Below, in pieces: positions 26,379 to 33,840 of a stretch of 44,977 bases of DNA (positions are counted from its first letter, which is position 1; each line of letters opens with the position of its first letter). Source of the DNA: Frigoriflavimonas asaccharolytica (lineage in GTDB: Bacteria > Bacteroidota > Bacteroidia > Flavobacteriales > Weeksellaceae); assembly GCF_013294015.1 (NCBI RefSeq), contig NZ_JABSNO010000004.1, forward strand, positions 2,394-47,370. Direction: 5' to 3'. A program made the position numbers and the translations under genes. The notes under the pieces were generated by a model. That model saw nothing but the letters and a program-made list of their open reading frames with translations. It did no database searches and was not told the DNA's origin.

Positions 26379-26776
26379 TTTGTTTTGCTAAATTTCATAA
26401 GCAAAAGTTTGTCTTTATAGAGTTCTAGAGTATTTCCATCTATATTATATTTATTTACTTTAGATAGCGTACTTAGGAAACTGGATTCAATTTCCATGTT
26501 ATCACACATCATTTTTGTAGTACCAAAATTGGTCAAAATCATTTTTCCACTATTAGATGTTTCTGCAGTACCAAAAAAATTATTGCAACCTGCGAAACCC
26601 ATTATCTTATTTTCTACAAAACTTATAGTTGGGATTTTTCCATTCACTTTATCAACCATTTTCCATGAAGAGCCGACTAAAGTAGGTTGAGAACTTTTCA
26701 TTGTTCCAGATTTTTTCATTGTAGTACAAGAAAATATTACAAGTAATGCTACAAAAGCAATCGCTGAATTTTTCAT
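26375..26776 (-). CDS. META-domain lipoprotein (HslJ-like)
   Basis: 133 residues. Lipoprotein signal peptide with lipobox VIFSC (Cys at residue 17). The META domain covers about residues 35-130: LVGSSWKMVDKVNGKIPTISF, then GFAGCNNFFG, which matches the family's G-x-GCN-x-x-G motif, TNFGTTKMMCDN and a final strand pair. HslJ-type proteins are linked to envelope stress, but their molecular action is not well defined. It is a single gene with a shared terminator downstream. Confidence 0.88.
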   Translation of the reverse strand: MKNSAIAFVALLVIFSCTTMKKSGTMKSSQPTLVGSSWKMVDKVNGKIPTISFVENKIMGFAGCNNFFGTAETSNSGKMILTNFGTTKMMCDNMEIESSFLSTLSKVNKYNIDGNTLELYKDKLLLMKFSKTK

Positions 26777-26842
26777 AATTTATATTTTAATAATTAAAGA
26801 TACTGTTTATTATGTAGTTTTAGTGAAATTATATTAAAACTT

Positions 26843-29239
26843 CTACCTCAAAACAGCGTCAAATTCTTTTTCAAAAGTTTTGATTAATTTATTCATCACG
26901 GCAGAAATTTCTTTTTCTTCCAGTGTTTTTTGCTCATCCAAAAGTTCAAAACTCATCGCGTAAGATTTTTTTCCTTCTGGTAAGTTTTTTCCTTCATATA
27001 CATCAAAAAGATTAATTTCTTTTATCAATTTAGAAACAGTACTCGCTTTGGAGTGCATAGAAGCGTAGGTTACATCTTGATTAACCAACAAAGCCAAATC
27101 TCTTTTTATTTTGTTGAATTTAGAAATTTCTTGAAATTTAAAATTCTCTTTTGTTCTGAAAGATTGCAGCGTTTCTAGTTCTATTTCTGCGTAGTAACAA
27201 TCTTGCGCTACATCTGCATCTTTCAACATCTGAGGTGAAACTTTACCCAATTTTGCAATTGTTTTCCCTTTTGAGATAAAATCTAATCCCTCAGAAAATC
27301 TATCGTCTTCGCTTGGAATCTCTTCTATATCTAAATTAAATTTTGAAAGCAAAACATTCACATAACTTTTAATGTTTGAGAATGTGGAACTAGATTGCGG
27401 TACCAACCAATTTTCCGCTACATTTCTACCGGTAATCAATATTGCCAATTGCTTTCTTTCTAAGTACTTTTCCTTTTTATGGTAAATTTTTCCTAGTTCG
27501 AAAAACTTTAAGTCCGCACTTTTTCTATTAATATTGTAAGCAGCATTATGAAGAAGACCTTCCAAAAGGGATTTTCTCATGCAGGATAAGTCTTTGCTTA
27601 ATGGGTTTAAAATTTTCACCGCATCGGTTTCATCTTTCACAGCAGTGAGAGAATTGTTCATCACTTCATTAAAGCCTACACTTTGCAAAGTTCTTGCAAA
27701 ATTATTTTCTAGTTGATTCTGATCATCCAAATCTACCTTTACAGGCGTGAAAGAAATTTTCTGTGGCGAGCTTATTTTATTGTAACCATAGATTCTTAAA
27801 ATCTCTTCTATCACATCTATTTCTCGCGTTACATCTGCTCTATAAGCTGGAATACTCAATTCTAAACCATTTTGAATTTCATTTAAAATTTCTATTTCTA
27901 AATGTTTCAAAATTTCTTTAATTTTTTCTCGATGAATGGTTGCTCCTAATATCTGATCCAATTTAGAATAACGAAAAACCACATAATGATTTTCAATTTT
28001 CTTAGGATAAAATTCTAGAATATCTCCTTTCAAATTTCCGCCGGCTATTTCTGCTAGCATTTCCACTGCTTCTATCAAAGCAATTTTGGTCATATTTGGA
28101 TCTACACCTCTTTCAAATCTAAAAGAAGCATCTGTATTTAAACCATGAAATTTTGCCGCTTTTCTCACCGCAACAGGATTAAAATATGCACTTTCTAAAA
28201 ATATGGTTTTCGTATCTGCAGAAACTCCAGAATTTGCACCGCCAAAAACTCCAGCAATACACATCGGCTCATCGTTTCCATCTTTTATCATTATTTCGGC
28301 CCCACTCAAAGTTCTTTCTACACCATCTAAAGTTGTAAAATTAGATCCAAAATTATTGGCGCCAACTTTTATGGTATTTCCAGCAATTTTTTCGGCATCA
28401 AAAGCGTGAAGCGGTTGCCCAAGACCATGCAAAATAAAATTGGTAACATCCACCACATTATTGATTGGACTTAAACCAATGGCTTTCAATTTATTTTTCA
28501 ACCAAACTGGCGAATCTTCTATTGTTAAATTTTCTACAACTGCTCCCAAATATCTCGGACAAAGATTTTCATCTTCTACAATCAATTTAAAATCGTTTTC
28601 ACCTTGAATTTCTATGGATTTTTTTGCAACTTTTGAAAAGGATGTTGTAATTTGATTAGAAGCCAAATAGGCGTTCAAATCTCTTGCTACACCATAATGC
28701 GACATGGCATCTGTTCTATTTGGTGTTAATCCAATTTCATAAACAATGTCTTTTTCTACCTCAAAATATTTTGAAAATGCTTCCCCACCTTCATATTTTT
28801 CTGCATCAAGAATCATAATTCCGTCATGACTTTCGCCAATTCCTAGTTCGTCTTCTGCGCAGATCATTCCGACAGATTTTTCTCCACGAATTTTGGCTTC
28901 TTTTATTTCAAAAAATTCTCCGGTGGCATTGTAGATTTTTGTGCCTACAGTTGCAACAGGCACGTTTTGTCCGGCTGCTACATTTGGCGCACCACACACT
29001 ATTTGCACAATGGTATCTTTGCCAATATTTACGGTTGTAATGTTGAGTTTATCTGCATTTGGATGTTTTTCGCAAGTTAAAACTTTGCCAACTACCACTC
29101 CTTCCAAACTTCCTTTTACGCTTTCAAAAGCATCTGCACCTTCTACTTCCAAACCAATATCGGTAAGATATTCTGAAATTTTTTCGGTAGAAATTTCTGT
29201 GGTGATGTATTTCTTGAGCCAAGAATCTGCTATTTTCAT
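26843..29239 (-). CDS. pheT: Phenylalanine--tRNA ligase beta subunit
   Basis: 798 residues, complete. It has the N-terminal Myf-like tRNA-binding domain at about 40-150 (VVVGKVLTCEKHPNADKLNITTVNIG), then B3/B4 editing at about 210-385 with FRFERGVDP. B5 is at about 400-475, then the catalytic-like core (VIEEILRIYGYN, MRKSLLEGLL), and a C-terminal FDX-ACB domain (FPKIKRDLAL-like FNKIKRDLALLVNQDV). It forms an alpha2-beta2 enzyme with PheS. pheS is not in the window, so the subunits are unlinked here. It is on its own in the minus strand. Confidence 0.97.
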   Translation of the reverse strand: MKIADSWLKKYITTEISTEKISEYLTDIGLEVEGADAFESVKGSLEGVVVGKVLTCEKHPNADKLNITTVNIGKDTIVQIVCGAPNVAAGQNVPVATVGTKIYNATGEFFEIKEAKIRGEKSVGMICAEDELGIGESHDGIMILDAEKYEGGEAFSKYFEVEKDIVYEIGLTPNRTDAMSHYGVARDLNAYLASNQITTSFSKVAKKSIEIQGENDFKLIVEDENLCPRYLGAVVENLTIEDSPVWLKNKLKAIGLSPINNVVDVTNFILHGLGQPLHAFDAEKIAGNTIKVGANNFGSNFTTLDGVERTLSGAEIMIKDGNDEPMCIAGVFGGANSGVSADTKTIFLESAYFNPVAVRKAAKFHGLNTDASFRFERGVDPNMTKIALIEAVEMLAEIAGGNLKGDILEFYPKKIENHYVVFRYSKLDQILGATIHREKIKEILKHLEIEILNEIQNGLELSIPAYRADVTREIDVIEEILRIYGYNKISSPQKISFTPVKVDLDDQNQLENNFARTLQSVGFNEVMNNSLTAVKDETDAVKILNPLSKDLSCMRKSLLEGLLHNAAYNINRKSADLKFFELGKIYHKKEKYLERKQLAILITGRNVAENWLVPQSSSTFSNIKSYVNVLLSKFNLDIEEIPSEDDRFSEGLDFISKGKTIAKLGKVSPQMLKDADVAQDCYYAEIELETLQSFRTKENFKFQEISKFNKIKRDLALLVNQDVTYASMHSKASTVSKLIKEINLFDVYEGKNLPEGKKSYAMSFELLDEQKTLEEKEISAVMNKLIKTFEKEFDAVLR

Positions 29240-29920
29240 TTTACTTTTTTATTTTTTTTGAGGCGGACATTTTTAACACATTAGTTTAATTTAGAATACT
29301 TCTTAAAAAGTAAACTTAGGTGCACATTAGTTAAAAAATGATAGATTTTAAAAACTACCAATCAGAAATTAATGTTGAAAAAATTTCTTAATTAAATAAT
29401 TTTTAGAATTAATCGCAAATATCGTGAAATTTTAAGAAAGGATAAAATTTGAATCTACTTTTAATTCATAAAAAAAGACGCAAAAAAATGCGTCTTTAAT
29501 ATTTTTAAATGATGGAAAAATTTTATATTTTTACTTATTGTCATTTAAAATAGTTTAAAAACTAAATTTACTCTATTTCAGAAAAAACTTAATGATGAAA
29601 AACATAGGATTAAACGCGAAATTGCTGAAATGCGGTAACAGAATATTACAGTAAGGAATTAAGAAGTTATTGAGGAATCACATATTGATTTAGATATTTT
29701 TAAAACGTAAAACATAAGCAAATTCTACTTTATTTTAAATAAAATTTAGAAGTTGAACTCTGTGATAAACCACAAGGAAACACCTTAAATCTTTGCAGAA
29801 TTTGGGATGTACATCAAATATGTTTAAAAGCAACTGCTGATGCTGCAATGCGCTATCCTGATTGTCTATTAAAGGCTTTTGGAGGGCTTTAAAATAAAAA
29901 AATGATTTAAAAATATTATT
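29240..29920. other. 681-bp region without intact genes; degraded coding remnants
   Basis: No complete gene was found. A terminator-like hairpin lies at 29473-29497. From about 29579 a plus-strand frame reads QKKLNDEKHRIKREIAEMR, then continues through two stops to EVIEESHIDLDIF. A different frame is open from 29743 to the stop at 29890-29892 without a start codon; it encodes about 49 residues with four Cys (ELCDKPQGNTLNLCRIWD...). These look like remnants of decayed small genes, possibly of a Cys-containing secreted peptide, just upstream of the GLPGLI gene. Confidence 0.45.
29473..29497 (-). terminator. Terminator-like hairpin in the 29.2-29.9 kb spacer
   Basis: Stem AAAGACGCA/TGCGTCTTT with a 6-base A-loop; a T-run follows on the minus strand. 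No intact minus-strand gene ends here, so it may mark a lost gene. Confidence 0.55.
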
Positions 29921-30751
29921 ATGTTTCCAAGATTCACTTTTTATTTTTTGTTCTTATTTGTATCATCACTATACTTTGCTCAAGATTTAACAATCCAATA
30001 TGAGTATAGTAAACGTGAATTTACAGATTCTACAAATATTATCTCACAACGCTCATATTTAAAAATTGGAAAAGAAAGTTCCTTGTTCTTTAGCGAGGCA
30101 GCCTATGTATCAGATTCTATAATGACAGAAAATGAAAAAAATGGAGAAAAAATAAATTTTAAAAATTTACCTAATGATTTGATCGAACTTTTTGTAAGAA
30201 AAAAAATAAAAAGTAAAACTTTAGATTGCTTCTCATTTGAATTTATTGGGCATCAATATGTGTATAAAGAAAGTCCAAATTTTAAATGGAAAGTAACTAG
30301 TACGACTAAAAATATTCTAGGTAAAAAAGTAATCCTTGCAAAAACGTCATACGCTGGACGAGATTATGAAGCATATTTTGCACCAGAGATACCTATACAA
30401 GATGGTCCGTACAAATTTTTTGGCTTACCCGGCTTAATTTTGGAAATTTATGATACAAAATATAATCATCATTTTTTAGCAATTGGAATTTCTACCACTT
30501 CTAAAATTGATGTAAATCACATCTTAGAAAAAGAAAAGTTTTTAGAAATAAGCAAACCTAAATATCTTAAATTAAAGGAAGATATTCAACAAGCGCCATT
30601 AAATGAGATGAAAACAATCATGAGCCAAGCAAATTTAACAGAAAGACAAGACGCTAATGGAAACATGGTAAATATTCCAAATTTAATTAAAAATATGGAA
30701 ACAAAAATGATCAAAGAATTTGAACGTCAAAACGTAATCGAAAAAAATTAA
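29921..30751 (+). CDS. GLPGLI-family secreted protein
   Basis: 276 residues with a signal peptide (FPRFTFYFLFLFVSSLYFAQ). The defining family motif is present in the middle: GPYKFFGLPGLILEIYD (about residues 164-180). Preceding segments (SKRE... LKIGKESSLFFSEAAY; FKWKVTSTTKNILGKKVILA) match the usual layout of this Bacteroidota-specific family, whose function is unknown. It lies ten bases before the next gene, so they probably form an operon. The N-terminal GLPGLI proteins are often next to peptide or receptor genes, but that link is not established here. Confidence 0.9.
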   Translation: MFPRFTFYFLFLFVSSLYFAQDLTIQYEYSKREFTDSTNIISQRSYLKIGKESSLFFSEAAYVSDSIMTENEKNGEKINFKNLPNDLIELFVRKKIKSKTLDCFSFEFIGHQYVYKESPNFKWKVTSTTKNILGKKVILAKTSYAGRDYEAYFAPEIPIQDGPYKFFGLPGLILEIYDTKYNHHFLAIGISTTSKIDVNHILEKEKFLEISKPKYLKLKEDIQQAPLNEMKTIMSQANLTERQDANGNMVNIPNLIKNMETKMIKEFERQNVIEKN

Positions 30752-30761
30752 AATCAATTTT

Positions 30762-31210
30762 ATGAAAAATTTTAAAAAGCTTTTTGTAGCAGTATTACTA
30801 TTTTGCTCCTTTTTTGCGATTGCAAATGATTTAAAAATTACAGATCCAACCTACTATTTGGAATTTAAAAAAAATGAACAACCAGAAAATGTAGAATTTA
30901 AAAGTATTAAACAAAATGAACTGGTGAAAAAGGGGAAGGATATTATTTCAAACTACAATTTGATCAAGAAGACAATTTCATTGGTGCTTCATACGCAAAT
31001 GCAGATTCTACTATAAGTTCTACAACTATTGTTTATTTGGAAGAGATGACCAACTATTTGTTGGATCCAATTAATTCTTCCATATCCGCTGATGTTGTTT
31101 CTGATACGTGCACCCTGAACTGCAATAGAAGCAAGAAATGTTATGATAAAAAAACTAATGAAGAAGCAATAGTTTGTAGTACGACTTGTATACTTGGTTG
31201 CGACGAGTAA
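30762..31210 (+). pseudogene. Secreted Cys-rich protein split by a -1 frameshift
   Basis: The first frame (30762-31016) starts with a signal peptide (MKNFKKLFVAVLLFCSFFAIA). The -1 frame then continues without stop from about 30920 to 31210: GEGYYFKLQFDQEDNFIGASYANAD, ending in a tail with six Cys (DTCTLNCNRSKKCYD..., VCSTTCILGCDE). Joined in AAAAAGGGG (30927-30935) they give one continuous protein of about 148 residues. Either one base is missing (assembly or mutation), or the heptamer-like run supports programmed -1 frameshifting. It is ten bases after the GLPGLI gene and is followed by a strong terminator. Function not recognised. Confidence 0.65.
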
Positions 31211-31221
31211 ACATAATTATA

Positions 31222-31260
31222 AAAAAAAAGAGATTTGAATAATTCAAATCTCTTTTTTTT
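31222..31260. terminator. Bidirectional rho-independent terminator
   Basis: Near-perfect palindrome GAGATTTGAAT-A-ATTCAAATCTC with an A-run before and an eight-T run after. It lies between the convergent genes ending at 31210 and 31279 (dnaN). Confidence 0.9.
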
Positions 31261-31278
31261 GTGATAATTTTAATCAAA

Positions 31279-32406
31279 TTACATCCCAATTACGGGCATA
31301 GAAAGCATTAATAAACTTTCTTCTTCATCCAAACCATCTACAGGTTTTAAAATCCCTGGTTTGTTGGCTTGTGAAAATCTCATAGAAACATCATCAGAAG
31401 ATAAAACAGAAAGCATTTCCGTCAAAAATTTTGAAGAAAAACCTATGTTGATATCTTCGCCATTATAATCGCAAGGAACCTGCATATCTGCTTTGTTTGC
31501 GTATTCTGTATCTTCTGCATGAAGGTGCAAAATATTTGCAGACAATTTGAAACGAATTTGGTTCGTAGATTTGTTAGACATAATAGATGCTCTTCTAATC
31601 GCGTTCAAAAGAAGATTTCTATTTATTGTTAAAACGTTCGGGTTTTCTTTTGGAATTACAGCTGCATAATTAGGATATTTTCCATCTATCAAACGGCAAA
31701 TCCAGATATTTGTACCGAAAGAAAATTTTGCCATTACTTCATTAAATTCAATAGTAACGTCTTCATTTGCGTTATTCAAAATATTTTTGAAAATCGTTAA
31801 TGGTTTTTTCGGCATGATGAATTCCATTGGTTCTGCAATAAGATCTGTTCTTTTGTAAACCACCAATCTGTGAGAATCTGTAGATACAAAATTGGTTTCA
31901 TTTTCGCCAAATTGGAAAAGAACGCCCGTCATTACTGGTCTCAAAGAGTCGTTGCTTGTCGCAAAAAGAGTGTTTGTCAAAGCTTCAGAAAGCACACCAG
32001 ATGGAATCGTTACACTTTGTGCAACATCAAATTCTGGAATTTCTGGATAATCTTCTGCATTGTCTAGTGCTACAGAAAAGTTGTCTTTTTCGTCTAATAT
32101 TTCTAGCAATTGTCCAGATCCTTCTTCATTATCCTTCACCATTAAGGTTAAAGGTTGCTCTCCATAAGTTTTCAAAAAATCTTGAAATATTTTTGCAGGA
32201 ACGGCTATTTTTGCGTCTTCGTCAGATTTTACTTCTATGGAATTAATCAAAGTAGTTTCGCCATCAGAAGCAGTTATTTTTAGCAAATTTTCAGACAATT
32301 CAAATAGAAAATTTTCTAATATCGGTCTAGATTGGGAAGTGGCAATCACTCCGCCTACAGTTTGCAAAGCTTTCTGCAATTCTCCACTGGAAACTATAAA
32401 TTTCAT
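31279..32406 (-). CDS. dnaN: DNA polymerase III subunit beta (sliding clamp)
   Basis: 375 residues, full length; forms the ring that tethers polymerase III to DNA. Three similar domains are visible. The first starts MKFIVSSGELQKALQTVGGVI and includes DGETTLIN. The second has the loop FATSNDSLRPVMTGVLFQF and STDSHRLVVYKR. The third ends with LLMLSMPVIGM, a C-terminus typical of the clamp hydrophobic-pocket region. dnaA and recF are not adjacent, as is usual in Bacteroidota. The leader of about 105 bases from the predicted promoter is rather long. Confidence 0.96.
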   Translation of the reverse strand: MKFIVSSGELQKALQTVGGVIATSQSRPILENFLFELSENLLKITASDGETTLINSIEVKSDEDAKIAVPAKIFQDFLKTYGEQPLTLMVKDNEEGSGQLLEILDEKDNFSVALDNAEDYPEIPEFDVAQSVTIPSGVLSEALTNTLFATSNDSLRPVMTGVLFQFGENETNFVSTDSHRLVVYKRTDLIAEPMEFIMPKKPLTIFKNILNNANEDVTIEFNEVMAKFSFGTNIWICRLIDGKYPNYAAVIPKENPNVLTINRNLLLNAIRRASIMSNKSTNQIRFKLSANILHLHAEDTEYANKADMQVPCDYNGEDINIGFSSKFLTEMLSVLSSDDVSMRFSQANKPGILKPVDGLDEEESLLMLSMPVIGM

Positions 32407-32515
32407 AAGTAAATTTTTATTATTTTTAATTGTGATATGTTTTCGCCAATCTAACTTCTTGTTTCCAAAACAGATTAATGTAAGTTAGCGGTATCATACA
32501 TTATTATTAATTTCA

Positions 32516-32547
32516 CAAATATAAGAAATTGACTTTTAATAGGACAA
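32516..32547 (-). promoter_or_regulatory. Promoter of dnaN
   Basis: On the minus strand, TTG (32545-32547) and TATATTTG (32516-32523) with a 21-base spacer fit the consensus well. The leader contains inverted words CTAACTT/AAGTTAG (32451-32457 and 32482-32488). Confidence 0.7.
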
Positions 32548-32586
32548 GAAATTTTTAGGATTATTAATAATCATCACAATAAAAAA

Positions 32587-32615
32587 TTGAGATTACTATA
32601 TTTTGAATATTTTTG
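32587..32615 (+). promoter_or_regulatory. Promoter of the membrane-protein gene at 32634
   Basis: TTG (32587-32589), 18-base spacer and TATTTTTG (32608-32615), an exact consensus match, 18 bases before the GTG start. Confidence 0.65.
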
Positions 32616-32633
32616 TAAAATTAAACGTAAGAA

Positions 32634-33839
32634 GTGATTAAAATTCATTTGTTGAAACTGGTAGAAGAAAGCGTCAAAAATTTTGATGCAGAAGCATCCG
32701 CTGACCTTATTAAAGCAGAAAAATTTCTAAAAGCACAAGCAAAAATAGAAGACGACATTTCTGTTTATGATGTAGATTCTGTTTTAAATTTATATAAATT
32801 AAATGGCAATTCCTTTGGTGTTTTGCTTAAAGATAACAGCATTCTACAAATTTTAAATGCCGAAACCACAGATCTCAAAAATAAAAGTATTCTTGCAAGC
32901 ATAGAAAATGACGAAATTTTGGAAAATTTCGCGCAAATATTCGAGGGGAATATTAAAGATTTTATCCAAAAAAATATTTTAGTTTTTGGCTGGGGAAATC
33001 TAAAATACCTTGCCGCATACTTCCGGAAAATAATTTCGTCTAGAAATTTAGAATTTTTAAAAACTCAAATTAGTTCAAAAAATCAAACCATTATTTCAAT
33101 ATTTCCATTTCCAGAGAAGTATAAATTTCTTGATAATGAATATAAATATGCGAATGATATTGGTTTTTTTCAACTACAATCTGTGCTAGATCCCTTATTT
33201 TTTGAGGAAGATATTAGAAAAATCAACAATACTTCTATCAATTTTCAAAAAACAGATAAGAGGAACAAATTTTATCTTGGTAGAATAATGATGGCGATCT
33301 ACGGATATAAAACTGATCATAAAAATCTGGCGGATGTGCTGCGCGGAAATTATTCCGTAGGTGCGAATTGGGTAAATTCCTATAAATCTTCAACTTACAA
33401 AGTTTCAGATCTAAAACACGTACGGTATTTTGATTTGCTATCTTATTTCTCTCACCGAAAAACTACGAAAACGAAAGAAATTATTATACTGATAATGATT
33501 TATGGAATGTTAATTTTAACGGTGAGTCCCTTTTTTATTAGAGATTATAAATTTTTAGGTTTAGCACTTCTGGTTGAATTTATTTTATACCTAATATTCA
33601 ATAAAAAACTAAGTAAGAATTTTGAAAAACATTCTAAAACCCAAAACGATTTTTCATTTTATAGAAAATTTAAAAAATTCACGTATAATTTTATCAATTT
33701 AAATTTATTTCTTCTCATTGTAGCAATTTGCATATTAATTATTGTCACCGTTGTTGCTACTTTAATTGCTGTTCCACACAGTATAGTGATTTTTGGTGTG
33801 CTTATTTACAAATTGATACGAAATTTTAATAAAAGATAA
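32634..33839 (+). CDS. Membrane protein of unknown function facing the Hsp70 operon
   Basis: 401 residues from a GTG start, favoured because the ORF begins there and the promoter lies just upstream. The first about 275 residues are soluble, with a helical N-terminus (HLLKLVEESVKNFDAEASADLIKAEKFLKAQAKIE). Four hydrophobic segments follow at about 282-302, 308-324, 355-376 and 378-396. No signal peptide precedes the soluble part, so it should face the cytoplasm with a C-terminal membrane anchor. No family is recognised. It is convergent with the Hsp70-like gene, with a single base between the two stop codons, which suggests a partner gene; this is inference. Confidence 0.7.
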   Translation: MIKIHLLKLVEESVKNFDAEASADLIKAEKFLKAQAKIEDDISVYDVDSVLNLYKLNGNSFGVLLKDNSILQILNAETTDLKNKSILASIENDEILENFAQIFEGNIKDFIQKNILVFGWGNLKYLAAYFRKIISSRNLEFLKTQISSKNQTIISIFPFPEKYKFLDNEYKYANDIGFFQLQSVLDPLFFEEDIRKINNTSINFQKTDKRNKFYLGRIMMAIYGYKTDHKNLADVLRGNYSVGANWVNSYKSSTYKVSDLKHVRYFDLLSYFSHRKTTKTKEIIILIMIYGMLILTVSPFFIRDYKFLGLALLVEFILYLIFNKKLSKNFEKHSKTQNDFSFYRKFKKFTYNFINLNLFLLIVAICILIIVTVVATLIAVPHSIVIFGVLIYKLIRNFNKR

Positions 33840-33840
33840 T

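Noticed and set aside
29261-29470. Possible tRNA or regulatory RNA before pheT
   Set aside because: No cloverleaf or T-loop pattern and no T-box-like elements were found; the spacer is plain AT-rich sequence.
31279-32600. Replication origin next to dnaN
   Set aside because: No dnaA, no cluster of DnaA boxes and no marked strand switch; dnaN is often away from oriC in Bacteroidota.
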